A stretch of DNA of 64,000 nucleotides from CALEMW01 sp964343835 (GCA_964343835.1 CAYFKR010000019.1:1-64000), one strand, 5' to 3'; positions 1 to 9,369 are shown, counted from the stretch's first letter. The notes: generated by a model not told the origin, from the letters alone. A program made the numbers and translations.

Positions 1-1
1 G

Positions 2-2458
2 ATCCTGACCCCGTCCGTGACGTTGCCCCAGCTCGCCCGCTACCAGACCGCCGAGACCCTGACCCCGATCCTGGTCTCCCTGGATCCGGCCCTGACCGAC
101 CGCACCGAGATCCGCTTCGACTTCTCGGGCCTGGTCGACGGCGTGTCCTGCGTGGACGCGGTGGACCTGGAGGTCTACGCCCCGACCATCGAGGCCAGCA
201 TCCTGGGTTGGAACGACTTCCCCCTGGGCGACGGCGACGGCAACCCCGAGCCCGGCGAGCAGATCCGCGTGTGGCTGAGCCTGATGAACACCGGCTGGGG
301 CGCCGCCGACGGGCTGACCGGCTGGCTGGAGACCGGGGATGCGAACGTGACGGTGCACCAGGGGTCGGCCTCGTGGCCGGACCTGCAGCGCTTCGCCGAG
401 GTGGACCAGGACCAGGAGCTGGTGGTGGAGATGACCGCCATCAACGAGCTGGTCGAGGCGGTTCTCCACATCACCGACTCCTACGGCCGCGAGTGGATCC
501 ACTCCTTCTCCCTGACCCGCCCGACCCAGGCGTCCATCACCCAGGCCGTCTCGCCCCAGGGCGGCGAGGCCCTCCTGACCTGGGACCCGAACCCCGAGAC
601 GGACCTGCTGGGCTATCACGTCTGGCGTTCCCTCGCCCCGGGCGGCCCCTTCGAGCGGATGACGGTGCAGCCCCTGACAAGCTCTTCGTTCTACCGCGAC
701 ACGGGCCTCGAGCCCATGACGCCCTACTACTACAAGGTGGCGGCCATCGACGACTCGCGGATGCTCGGTCGCGATTCCTCGACCCTGACCGTCAGCACCG
801 TGCCCGCCGAGGCTCCCGGCTTCCCGGCGGTCATGGGTGCGGAGACCTCCAGCCATGTGGCCGTGGGGGACATCAACGGCGACGGCACCCTGGAGATCGT
901 CTCGGCCGCCGACGCCATCTACGTGTGGACCGCCGACGGCAACGAGCTGCGGGACGGCGACAACGACCCCACGACCCTCGGCCCCTTCATCGCCATCGGC
1001 GAGGAGTGGACGCCCGCCGGCGTGGTGCTGGGCAACATGACGTCCTACCCCGGCCTGGAGATCATCGCCTCCTGCCGCTCCGGCAAGAGCATCTACGTCT
1101 TCCAGTCCGACGGTTCGGTCGCTCCCGGCTGGCCCCAGGTCATGAACAACTGGAACTGGGCCACGCCGACGGTGGCCGACTTGGACGACGACGGCGACCT
1201 CGAGGTCATCGTCAACAACATCCAGGGCCGCACCTACGTGTGGCACCACGACGGCACGGAGTTCCTGGACGGCGACGCCGACCCCGGGACCCACGGCGTG
1301 TTCCACGTGCGGGCCAACGAGTGGTACACCTACACGTCGCCCGCGGTGGCCGACGTGGACGACGACGGCACCCTGGAGATCCTGCTGGGCACCAAGGAGG
1401 GCGGCGGCGTCATCAACTACATGCACGCCCTGCGCAACGACGGCACCGACGCCGCCGGCTGGCCCTACGAGACGGGCGCCTGGGCCCAGATCTTCTGCTC
1501 GCCCGCCGTGTCGGACATGGACGACGACGGCGTGCTGGACATCGTCTTCATCTCCGAGAACAACCGCCTCCACGTGGTGGACCAGTATGGCGCGGCCCGC
1601 AGCGGCTTCCCCATGGTCTTCACGTCGAACAACCAGGGCTCGGGCGGCATCTGCCCGTCGCCGGCCCTCGGCGACGTGGACGAGGACGGGAACCTGGATA
1701 TCATCGCGGTGAGCGTGATCAGCACCCTGGAGAGCGAGATCCACGTCATCGGCCTGGACGGCCAGAACGTGACGGGCTGGCCCCGCAGCGTGGAGGGCGC
1801 CACCGAGTCGTCCCCGATCGTGGGCGACGTGAACGGCGACGGCCGGCTGGACATCGTCTTCGGCATCGGCGGCGCCACCGACACGCAGCCCAACCTGCTG
1901 TACGCCTATCGGCACAACGGCTCGTCCGTGCCGGGCTTCCCCCTGAGCTTGGAGGGCCCGGTGCGGGCGACGCCGACCATCACCGACGTGGACCAGGACG
2001 GCGACGTGGACCTGGTCTACGCCGGCTGGGACCTGGCGGCCCACGTGTGGGACTTCCCCGCGGCGTGGGATCCGCTGGCGGCGCCTTGGCCCACGTTCCA
2101 GGGCAACCCCCTGCGCACGGGCATGCTGCCCCAGAACTGGGTCACGTCCATCGACGACGGCCCGGTGCAGCCAATGCCCCTGGCGCTGATGCCCAACTAT
2201 CCGAACCCGTTCAACCCGGCCACGAGCATCGCCTTCACGCTGCCCGCCGGGGCCGGGGGGCGCACGACCCTGACCGTCCACGACCTCCGCGGCCGGCAGG
2301 TGAGGACCCTCGTGGACGGAGAACTGGAAGCGGGTCGCTACGAGGTCACCTGGACCGGTCGCGACGACCGCGGCCGCTCCCAGGCGAGCGGCGTGTACCT
2401 CTACCGTCTGCGATCGGGCGGGGAGAGCCTCACGGGACGGATGGTGCTGGTCCGCTAG
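2..2458 (+). CDS. secreted FG-GAP/VCBS-repeat protein with C-terminal sorting domain (5' end outside window)
   Basis: The frame is open to the left edge with no clear start, so about 818 C-terminal residues of a longer protein are present. From the N-terminal side it shows an Ig/CARDB-like domain, a fibronectin type III domain (GYHVWRSL ... YYYKVAAIDDS) and at least seven repeats of the type DVNGDGRLDIVFG, each with an acidic DxDxDG loop typical of Ca-binding FG-GAP/VCBS beta-propeller blades. The last ~88 residues (NYPNPFNPATS ... SGVYLYRLRSG ... GRMVLVR) form the FlgD-Ig-like/type IX-like sorting domain common in FCB bacteria. Its order and wording match the C-terminal half of the next gene, so the missing N-terminus may also hold a C25 peptidase domain; that is inference. 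Probable role: an exported surface or extracellular protein. Confidence 0.85.
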   Translation: MLTPSVTLPQLARYQTAETLTPILVSLDPALTDRTEIRFDFSGLVDGVSCVDAVDLEVYAPTIEASILGWNDFPLGDGDGNPEPGEQIRVWLSLMNTGWGAADGLTGWLETGDANVTVHQGSASWPDLQRFAEVDQDQELVVEMTAINELVEAVLHITDSYGREWIHSFSLTRPTQASITQAVSPQGGEALLTWDPNPETDLLGYHVWRSLAPGGPFERMTVQPLTSSSFYRDTGLEPMTPYYYKVAAIDDSRMLGRDSSTLTVSTVPAEAPGFPAVMGAETSSHVAVGDINGDGTLEIVSAADAIYVWTADGNELRDGDNDPTTLGPFIAIGEEWTPAGVVLGNMTSYPGLEIIASCRSGKSIYVFQSDGSVAPGWPQVMNNWNWATPTVADLDDDGDLEVIVNNIQGRTYVWHHDGTEFLDGDADPGTHGVFHVRANEWYTYTSPAVADVDDDGTLEILLGTKEGGGVINYMHALRNDGTDAAGWPYETGAWAQIFCSPAVSDMDDDGVLDIVFISENNRLHVVDQYGAARSGFPMVFTSNNQGSGGICPSPALGDVDEDGNLDIIAVSVISTLESEIHVIGLDGQNVTGWPRSVEGATESSPIVGDVNGDGRLDIVFGIGGATDTQPNLLYAYRHNGSSVPGFPLSLEGPVRATPTITDVDQDGDVDLVYAGWDLAAHVWDFPAAWDPLAAPWPTFQGNPLRTGMLPQNWVTSIDDGPVQPMPLALMPNYPNPFNPATSIAFTLPAGAGGRTTLTVHDLRGRQVRTLVDGELEAGRYEVTWTGRDDRGRSQASGVYLYRLRSGGESLTGRMVLVR

Positions 2459-2463
2459 GGGGC

Positions 2464-2492
2464 TTGTCATCCGCACCGCAGTCGAGTACAAT
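2464..2492 (+). promoter_or_regulatory. sigma-70-like promoter for the C25 peptidase gene
   Basis: TTGTCA (2464-2469), a 17-base spacer and TACAAT (2487-2492), one of the best consensus matches in the window. It lies six bases after the stop codon of the upstream gene. The predicted start is near 2499, giving a leader of about 214 bases before the ATG at 2713. Confidence 0.6.
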
Positions 2493-2498
2493 GTCGTG

Positions 2499-2519
2499 AT
2501 CCGGCCCGATGGGCCGGAT
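2499..2519 (+). other. GC-rich hairpin at the predicted transcript 5' end
   Basis: ATCCGGCCC-GAT-GGGCCGGAT is a perfect 9-bp stem with a 3-base loop. There is no T-tract, so it is a poor intrinsic terminator. It starts where transcripts from the TTGTCA/TACAAT promoter should begin and could be a 5' stabilising stem. A second small stem, CCGCGA-TCCA-TCGCGG, lies at 2574-2589. Nothing else is recognisable in the 254-base gap 2459-2712. Confidence 0.5.
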
Positions 2520-2712
2520 TCACGCCTTATTCACTGGCCAGGAGGAACGAGCAGGCGCCAGGATAACGACCAGCCGCGATCCATCGCGGCGTTGCGACAC
2601 CCCTGAACGCTTGGTCACGACGCTCGTGCTCTTGGTCGGTCTACCGATCGAGCAGTGAAACCTGATTGATGATGCCGGTCCCGGGGGGTGGGACCGCAGC
2701 AAGGGAGCAGGT

Positions 2713-5700
2713 ATGCGTATCCATCGTCTCACGATGCTGTTTGTTTTGGCCGCGGCGATCGTCTGCTGCATCGCCCCGCCCGTCTCCGCCGAAACGGGTC
2801 GCGTGGTCCACCGCGGCGCCCTCGATTCGGACGCCCTGACCTGGATCCACGACGCCCAGGGCCGCTCGGTTCCCCTGTGGCGCGGAACGCCCCTTCACCA
2901 GCAGGTGGGCGCTCCCCAGATCCCGATCCTCTCGCGGACCCTCCTGGTCCCCGCCGACGCATCGGCGGCCATGGTGGAAGTGGTGCCGCTCAAGACGCGC
3001 ACCTACAAGGCTCCCGACGAACTGGCTCCCGGCGTGGCCCTGCTCAGCGACGACGGCACCGCCGTCACCCAGACCCTGTTCCCGGTGGAGGGCGACGTGT
3101 GGCCCTCGTCCTGGAACGGCGCCGGCGGCGTGAGCTGGCTGCGCGGCTACCGACTGCTCAGCTACGCCCTGTTCCCGGTGCGCGCCGTCCGCGACGCCGA
3201 CGGCCGCTGGACCTCCGTGGAGGTCCTCGAGGAGTACGAGGTGCGCCTGATCCCGCTGCCCAGCGTGGACGCCGCCACCGACCACGTGGAGCGCGAGCGC
3301 ATGGTGGAGGGGGAGAGGGAAGCCCTCGAGACGCGCCTCGCCTCCGTGGTGGATAACCCCGACGCCCTGGCCGGCTATGCCCGTCGCGACGGCGCGCGGG
3401 TCGAGGTCCAGGACAAGGGCTTCAACCCCAGCAAGACGCCGAGCCTGGGCGGCAGCCCCGTGTCCAACGTGATCATCACCAGCGCCGACATGGAGGCGGA
3501 GTTCCAGGTCCTCGCCGACCATCGCACCGCCACCGGCCTGCCCACCGTGGTACGCACGGTCGAGTGGATCGAGGCCAACTACCGCAACGGCGTGGACGAG
3601 TCCGAGACCATCCGCACCTTCATCCGCGAGGCCTACGAGCGCTGGGGCCTGGAGTACGTGCTGCTGGGCGGCGACACCGACGTGATCCCCGCCCGCTACG
3701 TGCGCAGCACCTTCTATCCGCCCGGCGCCTACACCGACATCCCGGCGGACCTCTACTTCGCCTGCCTCGACGGCAACTGGAACGACGACGGCGACGCCCT
3801 CTTCGGCGAGCCCGGCGTGTCTCCGACCAACTTCGTGGACGACTGCGACATGGCCGCCGAGGTGGCCGTGGGCCGCGCCCCGGTGAGCAACGCCTCCGCC
3901 GCGGCCGAGTTCGTCACCAAGCTCATCACCTACGACAAGACCCCCGCGGGCAGCGCCTGGGCCAACCGCACGCTGCTGGCGGCCGAGGTCCTGTTCTGGA
4001 CCGACCAGGGCGCCATCTCCCTGGACGGCGCCATCTTCGCCGAGCGCCTCTACGAGGAGCTTTTCGCGGTCCACACGTCCATGGACGTCACCCGGATGTA
4101 CGAGACGTACGCCGAGACCGACACCCTGGGCAACCCGCTGTACCCCGGCTCCGTCGACCTGAGCCGCCAGGCGGTCATCGACACCCTGAACACCGGGCGC
4201 TACGGCATCTTCGACCAGATCGGCCACGGGTTCTTCTTCAACATGTCCCTGGCCGACGGCAACTTCACGGTCGAGGACGCCGACAACCTCTATAACGGCG
4301 GCGACCGGCCCTTCCTGATGTACGCCCTGAACTGCGCCTCGGCGGCCTTCGACAACAGCTGCCTCATGGAGCGCCTGGTCCAGAACCCCGACGGCGGCTC
4401 CTTCGCCTCCATCGGTGCGTCGCGCGCGGCCTTCCCGTACACGTCCAACGACTTCCAGTACGAGTTCTTCCGCCTGCTGACCGAGGACCACGTGGATCGC
4501 GTGGGCGACCTCATGGACCAGAGCCGCCTGCCCTGGCTGGCCCTGGCCTACTCCAATAGCTTCACGCGCTGGACCTTCTTCAACTACACGCTGCTCGGCG
4601 ACCCCGCCCAGCGGATCTGGACCGACGCCCCGGCGGCCCTGGCCATGGGGCACGACGTCTCCATCGCCGGCGGCACCCAGTCCTTCGCGGTGAACGTGAC
4701 CAGCGGCGGAGTGCCGGTGGAGGGGGCGGTCGTGACCGCCACGGCCGGCGACCTCTTCGTCACCGGCACGTCGGACGCCTTGGGCGACGTCAGCCTGCCC
4801 ATGACGGTCAGCGATCCCGGCTCCGTCTCCCTGATCGCCTCGGGCCGCAATATGGCCTGGACCCGTCACGTGGTGCCGGTGGACCTCGGCGCCAGCTACG
4901 TGGCCATGACCGGCCTCGCGGTGATCGACGACGGCACCATGGGTTCCAGCGGCAACGGCGACGGCAAGGCCGACGCCGGGGAGACCGTGGCCCTGCTGCC
5001 CTCCTTCACCGACAACGGCGGCGCCGGCGCCGGTCCGTCCACCGCGACCCTGACGGGCACGCTGACGGGCATGACCATCGTCACCCCGACGGCCTCGGTG
5101 CCCGCGGTTCCGGCCGGCGGCAGCGTCCAGGCCACCTCGGCCTTCCTGGTCGACTTCGATTCCACGATGGCCGACGGCAGCTTCGCTGCCCTCGGCGTGA
5201 GCGTCGGCGACGGCATGGACGTGTGGACCACCGACTGGGACCTGGAGGTCCTGGCCCCGGAGACCGAGCCCGTCGCCCTGGAGTGGCACGACACCATCTA
5301 CGGCAACTCCGACGGCGTGCTGGACTCGGGGGAGCGGGTGACGGTCCTGGTCACCCTGAAGAACTACGGCGGCGGCGAGTCGGGCCAGATCACCGGTCGC
5401 CTGCGCACCGACAGCGGCAACGTGACGCTGAACGACACGGTCGTGGTCTTCAACGAGATCCCGTCCCTGTCCACGACCAACGGCACCGGCCTGTTCTCCC
5501 TGAGCGTGGACGACGTGGGCCTGCCCCACGACGCGTGGATCCTCTTCACCGACGCCGACGGACGCACCTTCCGCCACGACTTCTCCATCGTCGTGCCCTC
5601 GGTGCCCGACGGACTGGCCACCGACACCACCGGCGGCCCCGACGTGATCGGCCTGAGCTGGACTCCCGTCGCCGACGAGACCCTGCGCGGCTACCACGTC

Positions 5701-7560
5701 TACCGCAGCCTCGACGAGGCGGGTCCCTTCGAGCGGGTCACCGCCGACATCATCGAGGACATCTCCTACTTCCGCGACACGGGCCTGGACCTGTTGACGC
5801 GGTACTACTACAAGGTGTCCGCCGTGGACAGCTCCCTGACCGAGGGCGACGTCTCCGGCTTCATCGTGCAGAGCACCGCTCCGCCCGAGCTGACCAACTT
5901 CCCCCTGACCTTCGCCACCGAGACCAGCGGCCACCTGGCCGTGGGCGACGTGACCGGCGACGGCGCCCTGGAGATCGTGCTCGGCGCCGACGAGGTCTAC
6001 GTGTGGCGCGTGGACGGCAACGAGGTCGTCGACGGCGACGGCGATTCCCAGACCCTCGGCCCCATCACCGACGTGGGCGGCACCTTCGGCCCCGCCGGCC
6101 TCGCCCTGGCCGACCTCGACGGCATGCCCGGCGACGAGATCATCGTCGTCGAGCGTGACGCGCGGAACATCTACGTGCTCCGCTCGGACGGCACGGTGCT
6201 GCCCGGCTGGCCCCAGCACACCGACGACAACTGGGCCTGGGCCACGCCCGCGGTGGGCGACGTCGACGGCGACGGCGACCCCGAGATCGTGTTGAACAAC
6301 CTGGCCGGCCAGACCTTCGTCTGGCACGTCGACGGCACCGAACTGGCCGACGGCGACGCCGATCCCGCCACCAACGGCGTGCTGATCGACCGCGCCGAGG
6401 GACAGTGGGAGTGGGGCCTGTCCTCGCCCGCCCTGTTCGACATCGACGGCGACGGCGGCTGCGAGATCATCTTCGGCACCAAGTACGGCTGGAACAACTC
6501 CAACAAGCTCCACGCCTTCAAGGACGACGGCACCGAGCCCGTCGGCTTCCCCATCGATGTGGGCCTGGGCGCCAACATCCTGAGCAGCCCCGCCGTGGCC
6601 GACGTCGACGGCGACGGCATCTGGGAGATCGCCTTCATCGACGAGCTGGACGTGATGCACCTAGTCCAGCAGGACGGGACCTACTATCCCGGCTTCCCCA
6701 TCTCCTTCACGGCCAACAACAGCGGCGCCAACTGCCCCAGCCCCGCCTTCGGCGACTTCGACGCCGACGGCGAGCTGGAGATCTGCGCCGTGGCCGTCCA
6801 CTCGGCCACCGACGCCTACGTCCACGTCATCGACACGGACAAGTCGGGCGGTTCCGGATCGCTGCTCCCCGGCTGGCCCCAGCCCGTGGCCGGCGCCTCG
6901 GAGTCGAGCCCGGTGGTGGGCGACCTGACCGGCGACGGCATGCCCGACATCCTGTTCGGCGTGGGCGGCGTGGACGAGGAGACGCCCAACAACCTCTACG
7001 GTTTCGCCCACGACGGCTCGTCCATCGACGGTTTCCCCATCACCCTCGGCGGTCCGGTGCGGCCCTCGCCGGTGATCACGGACATCGACGACGATCTGGA
7101 CATCGACATCGTCTACGGCGGCTGGGACCTGCTGATCCACGTATGGGACCTGCCCGCCCAGACCCAGGGGACGGCCATGCCCTGGCCGACCTTCGGCGGC
7201 AACAACACCCGTGACGGCGTCTACCGCATCGTCAGTACGACCGGCGTGGAGGACGGCGTGCCGACGCCCGACGCCCTGACCGTGTCGTCGGTGCATCCCA
7301 ACCCGTTCAACCCCAGCACGACGGTCCGCCTGTACGTGCCGGGCGCCACGGGCTCCAACCCGCACCTGTCGGTGGACGTGTACGACGTGCTCGGCCGCCG
7401 CGTGCGCGGGCTCCACGCCGGCCCCATGACCGCCGGATGGGTGGACTTCATGTGGGACGGCCGCGGCGACGACGGCCGCATCCAGCCCAGCGGCGTGTAC
7501 CTGGTGCGCGCCCGCACGGCCCGTCACGCCGTCAGTGCCAAGATGATGCTGATGAAGTGA
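2713..7560 (+). CDS. gingipain-type C25 cysteine peptidase with FG-GAP repeats and C-terminal sorting domain
   Basis: A 1615-residue exported protease. The signal peptide is MRIHRLTMLFVLAAAIVCC followed by IAPPVSA, with cleavage expected after residue ~26. A propeptide-like region is followed by a C25 catalytic domain (about 248-630). The candidate catalytic dyad is His505 in FDQIGHGFFFN and Cys541 in MYALNCASAAFD, 36 residues apart, close to the His-Cys spacing of gingipain R. Ig-like domains, a fibronectin III domain (GYHVYRSL ... YYYKVSAVDSS), repeated DVDGDGDPEIVLN-type acidic blades (~1070-1510) and an NPFNPSTTVRLYV sorting domain (~1527-1615) follow. The start is supported by AAGGGAG six bases upstream. 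The C-terminal half is paralogous to the preceding gene. Substrate unknown; surface or secreted location inferred from signal peptide and tail. Confidence 0.9.
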   Translation: MRIHRLTMLFVLAAAIVCCIAPPVSAETGRVVHRGALDSDALTWIHDAQGRSVPLWRGTPLHQQVGAPQIPILSRTLLVPADASAAMVEVVPLKTRTYKAPDELAPGVALLSDDGTAVTQTLFPVEGDVWPSSWNGAGGVSWLRGYRLLSYALFPVRAVRDADGRWTSVEVLEEYEVRLIPLPSVDAATDHVERERMVEGEREALETRLASVVDNPDALAGYARRDGARVEVQDKGFNPSKTPSLGGSPVSNVIITSADMEAEFQVLADHRTATGLPTVVRTVEWIEANYRNGVDESETIRTFIREAYERWGLEYVLLGGDTDVIPARYVRSTFYPPGAYTDIPADLYFACLDGNWNDDGDALFGEPGVSPTNFVDDCDMAAEVAVGRAPVSNASAAAEFVTKLITYDKTPAGSAWANRTLLAAEVLFWTDQGAISLDGAIFAERLYEELFAVHTSMDVTRMYETYAETDTLGNPLYPGSVDLSRQAVIDTLNTGRYGIFDQIGHGFFFNMSLADGNFTVEDADNLYNGGDRPFLMYALNCASAAFDNSCLMERLVQNPDGGSFASIGASRAAFPYTSNDFQYEFFRLLTEDHVDRVGDLMDQSRLPWLALAYSNSFTRWTFFNYTLLGDPAQRIWTDAPAALAMGHDVSIAGGTQSFAVNVTSGGVPVEGAVVTATAGDLFVTGTSDALGDVSLPMTVSDPGSVSLIASGRNMAWTRHVVPVDLGASYVAMTGLAVIDDGTMGSSGNGDGKADAGETVALLPSFTDNGGAGAGPSTATLTGTLTGMTIVTPTASVPAVPAGGSVQATSAFLVDFDSTMADGSFAALGVSVGDGMDVWTTDWDLEVLAPETEPVALEWHDTIYGNSDGVLDSGERVTVLVTLKNYGGGESGQITGRLRTDSGNVTLNDTVVVFNEIPSLSTTNGTGLFSLSVDDVGLPHDAWILFTDADGRTFRHDFSIVVPSVPDGLATDTTGGPDVIGLSWTPVADETLRGYHVYRSLDEAGPFERVTADIIEDISYFRDTGLDLLTRYYYKVSAVDSSLTEGDVSGFIVQSTAPPELTNFPLTFATETSGHLAVGDVTGDGALEIVLGADEVYVWRVDGNEVVDGDGDSQTLGPITDVGGTFGPAGLALADLDGMPGDEIIVVERDARNIYVLRSDGTVLPGWPQHTDDNWAWATPAVGDVDGDGDPEIVLNNLAGQTFVWHVDGTELADGDADPATNGVLIDRAEGQWEWGLSSPALFDIDGDGGCEIIFGTKYGWNNSNKLHAFKDDGTEPVGFPIDVGLGANILSSPAVADVDGDGIWEIAFIDELDVMHLVQQDGTYYPGFPISFTANNSGANCPSPAFGDFDADGELEICAVAVHSATDAYVHVIDTDKSGGSGSLLPGWPQPVAGASESSPVVGDLTGDGMPDILFGVGGVDEETPNNLYGFAHDGSSIDGFPITLGGPVRPSPVITDIDDDLDIDIVYGGWDLLIHVWDLPAQTQGTAMPWPTFGGNNTRDGVYRIVSTTGVEDGVPTPDALTVSSVHPNPFNPSTTVRLYVPGATGSNPHLSVDVYDVLGRRVRGLHAGPMTAGWVDFMWDGRGDDGRIQPSGVYLVRARTARHAVSAKMMLMK

Positions 7561-7566
7561 CCCGGG

Positions 7567-7595
7567 TTGACCGGCCCCCGTGGTCGGCATAGACT
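7567..7595 (+). promoter_or_regulatory. sigma-70-like promoter upstream of the solute-binding lipoprotein
   Basis: TTGACC (7567-7572), a 17-base spacer and TAGACT (7590-7595). It sits between the peptidase stop codon and the terminator-like hairpin at 7604, so the predicted start (~7602) almost coincides with the base of that hairpin. Confidence 0.5.
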
Positions 7596-7603
7596 GGTGT
7601 CAG

Positions 7604-7644
7604 GGGCGCGGTCCTCCCAAGCGGAGAGACCGCGCCCGTTTTAT
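7604..7644 (+). terminator. intrinsic terminator after the C25 peptidase gene
   Basis: GGGCGCGGTC (7604-7613) pairs perfectly with GACCGCGCCC (7628-7637). An inner CTCC/GGAG pairing leaves a CAAGC loop and one bulged A. GTTTTAT follows. This is the most classical Rho-independent terminator in the window. Confidence 0.75.
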
Positions 7645-7668
7645 CACCCGCTGCCCTCACGGAGGCCC

Positions 7669-9294
7669 ATGACCCGGTTCCGACCCATCGTCGCCCTGAC
7701 GGCGCTCCTCGGCCTGTTGGCCGGGTGCGGCGGCGACGACGCGCCCGGCGGCGCGGCGGTCGGTGAGGCCCCCGTCGACGGCGGCGTCGCGGTCGTGGCC
7801 CTGGCGTCGGAGCCCCGGGTCCTCAATCCGCTGATCCACACGTCGGCCCACGAGGGCCAGCTCATCGTCCTGATGAACGACGTGCTGATGGAGATGGAGG
7901 AGGACTACGTCTACCGCCCGCGGGTGGCCCGAAGCCTGACCTTCGCCCCCGACAGCCTGTCGGTCTCGGTCCGCCTCCGGCCCTGGTCCTGGAGCGACGG
8001 CACGCCCCTGACCTCGGCCGACGTGGCGGCGACGTTCGGCGCCCTGGTGGACCCCCGCGTGGGCAACCCGCGGGCCGGCGGCCGCATCTCCAACGTCTCG
8101 GCCGTGGAGGTCCTGGACGACTCCACCCTCGTCTACCGTTTCCACCGCCGCCGCGCCGACCAGACGGCCACCCTGGGGCACGCCCTGCTGCCCGCGACGA
8201 TCCTGGAGGCCGGCGACCCGGCGGAGGTCCGCTCCTGGCCCATGAACCAGGCGCCCCCATCCAACGGCATGTTCGTGCTGGACGAATGGGAGCGGGGGAG
8301 CCACCTGCTGCTGCGGCGCAACGACGCCTATCCCGGCCGTCGCCCGCATCTGGGCGGGCTGCTGATCCGCCCCATCCCTGACGAGACGGCCCGCCTCGTG
8401 GAGCTCGAGACGGGCGGCGTGGACTTCGTGTCCGACGTGGCCCCGCACCAGGCGGCGCGCCTGGCCGCCCTGGACGGCGTGGAGGTGGCCACCACCTCGG
8501 GCCGTCTCGTGGGCATGGTCTACTGGAACCACGAACGGGAGATGTTCGCCGACAGGCGCGTGCGGAAGGCCATGTCCCTGGCCGTGGACCGGTCCGTCTT
8601 CATCGACGGCCTGCTGTCCGGGTTCGGGTCGCCCGCCGCCGGCCCCCTGCCGCCGGTGCTGTGGGCCTTCGACCCATCGGTCGCCGCCGATTCGTTCAAT
8701 CCCGCCGCCGCGCGACGGCTGCTGGACGAGGCGGGGTGGCGCGACCTCGACGGCGACGGCGTCCGCGAGCGCATCGGCGAGCCCCTGGCGTTCACCATGG
8801 TCACGCGCAAGGGCGATCCGGTCCGCGAGAACGGCATCGTGGTGCTACGACGCCAGCTGGCCGAGGTGGGGGTGGACGTCACGGTGCGGGTGATGGAGTT
8901 CTCCACGGTCATCGACCGCGTCAAGAACGGCGACTTCGACGCCTACCTCGGCGTGTTCTCGGCACGCCTCTCGGTGGATCCCTCGGGCCTGCTCGGCAGC
9001 GATGCCTTCGACCGCTGGAACTACGGCCACTACGCCAGCGCCGCCGCCGACTCCCTCATGGACCTCGCCCTGTCCCTCGACGACCGCGACGCCGCTCGCC
9101 CCGTCTGGAGCGCCTTCCAGCGTCACTGCGCCGAGGACCAGCCCATGATGTTCCTCTACTACCCCGACGACATCGTGGCGCATTCGTCGCGCCTGAAGGG
9201 CGTGGCGCCCCACGTCCTGAGTCCCTTCCAGTCCATCCGCGACTGGTGGATCCCCGCTGCGGACCGCAAATACGATCTTACCGACCCGTCATGA
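7669..9294 (+). CDS. ABC-transporter peptide/solute-binding lipoprotein (SBP family 5)
   Basis: 541 residues from the ATG at 7669, which has CGGAGG just upstream. The N-terminus MTRFRPIVALTALLGLLAGC is a lipoprotein signal with lipobox LAGC and lipidated Cys20. The mature part has the DppA/OppA fold signatures: an early NPLIHTSAHEGQ segment, DSLSVSVRLRPWSWSDGTPL (the usual FxLRxxxxWSDGxPL region), LTSADVAATF, and later RVRKAMSLAVDRSVFIDGLL. It would capture peptides or similar solutes at the membrane surface. No permease or ATPase genes lie next to it, so its partners must be encoded elsewhere. The reading frame is open further upstream, but the lipoprotein start is clearly better. Confidence 0.9.
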   Translation: MTRFRPIVALTALLGLLAGCGGDDAPGGAAVGEAPVDGGVAVVALASEPRVLNPLIHTSAHEGQLIVLMNDVLMEMEEDYVYRPRVARSLTFAPDSLSVSVRLRPWSWSDGTPLTSADVAATFGALVDPRVGNPRAGGRISNVSAVEVLDDSTLVYRFHRRRADQTATLGHALLPATILEAGDPAEVRSWPMNQAPPSNGMFVLDEWERGSHLLLRRNDAYPGRRPHLGGLLIRPIPDETARLVELETGGVDFVSDVAPHQAARLAALDGVEVATTSGRLVGMVYWNHEREMFADRRVRKAMSLAVDRSVFIDGLLSGFGSPAAGPLPPVLWAFDPSVAADSFNPAAARRLLDEAGWRDLDGDGVRERIGEPLAFTMVTRKGDPVRENGIVVLRRQLAEVGVDVTVRVMEFSTVIDRVKNGDFDAYLGVFSARLSVDPSGLLGSDAFDRWNYGHYASAAADSLMDLALSLDDRDAARPVWSAFQRHCAEDQPMMFLYYPDDIVAHSSRLKGVAPHVLSPFQSIRDWWIPAADRKYDLTDPS

Positions 9295-9298
9295 CATG

Positions 9299-9328
9299 TT
9301 GACAAGCCCGTCGGCCGCCCCCTAGGGT
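9299..9328 (+). promoter_or_regulatory. sigma-70-like promoter for the H1-like protein gene
   Basis: TTGACA (9299-9304), an 18-base spacer and TAGGGT (9323-9328) lie 42 bases before the ATG at 9370. An AT-rich TAATATTA follows at 9334-9341 but is 29 bases from the TTGACA. Confidence 0.4.
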
Positions 9329-9369
9329 GACGGTAATATTACTGCATGTCCGTACCCCGGGGAGGAACC

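Noticed and set aside
2641..6660. A very long open frame on the minus strand opposite the C25 peptidase (about 1340 codons)
   Set aside because: Its translation is low-complexity (Gly/Val/His/Gln-rich) with no motif. It is the shadow of a strongly GC-biased coding strand.
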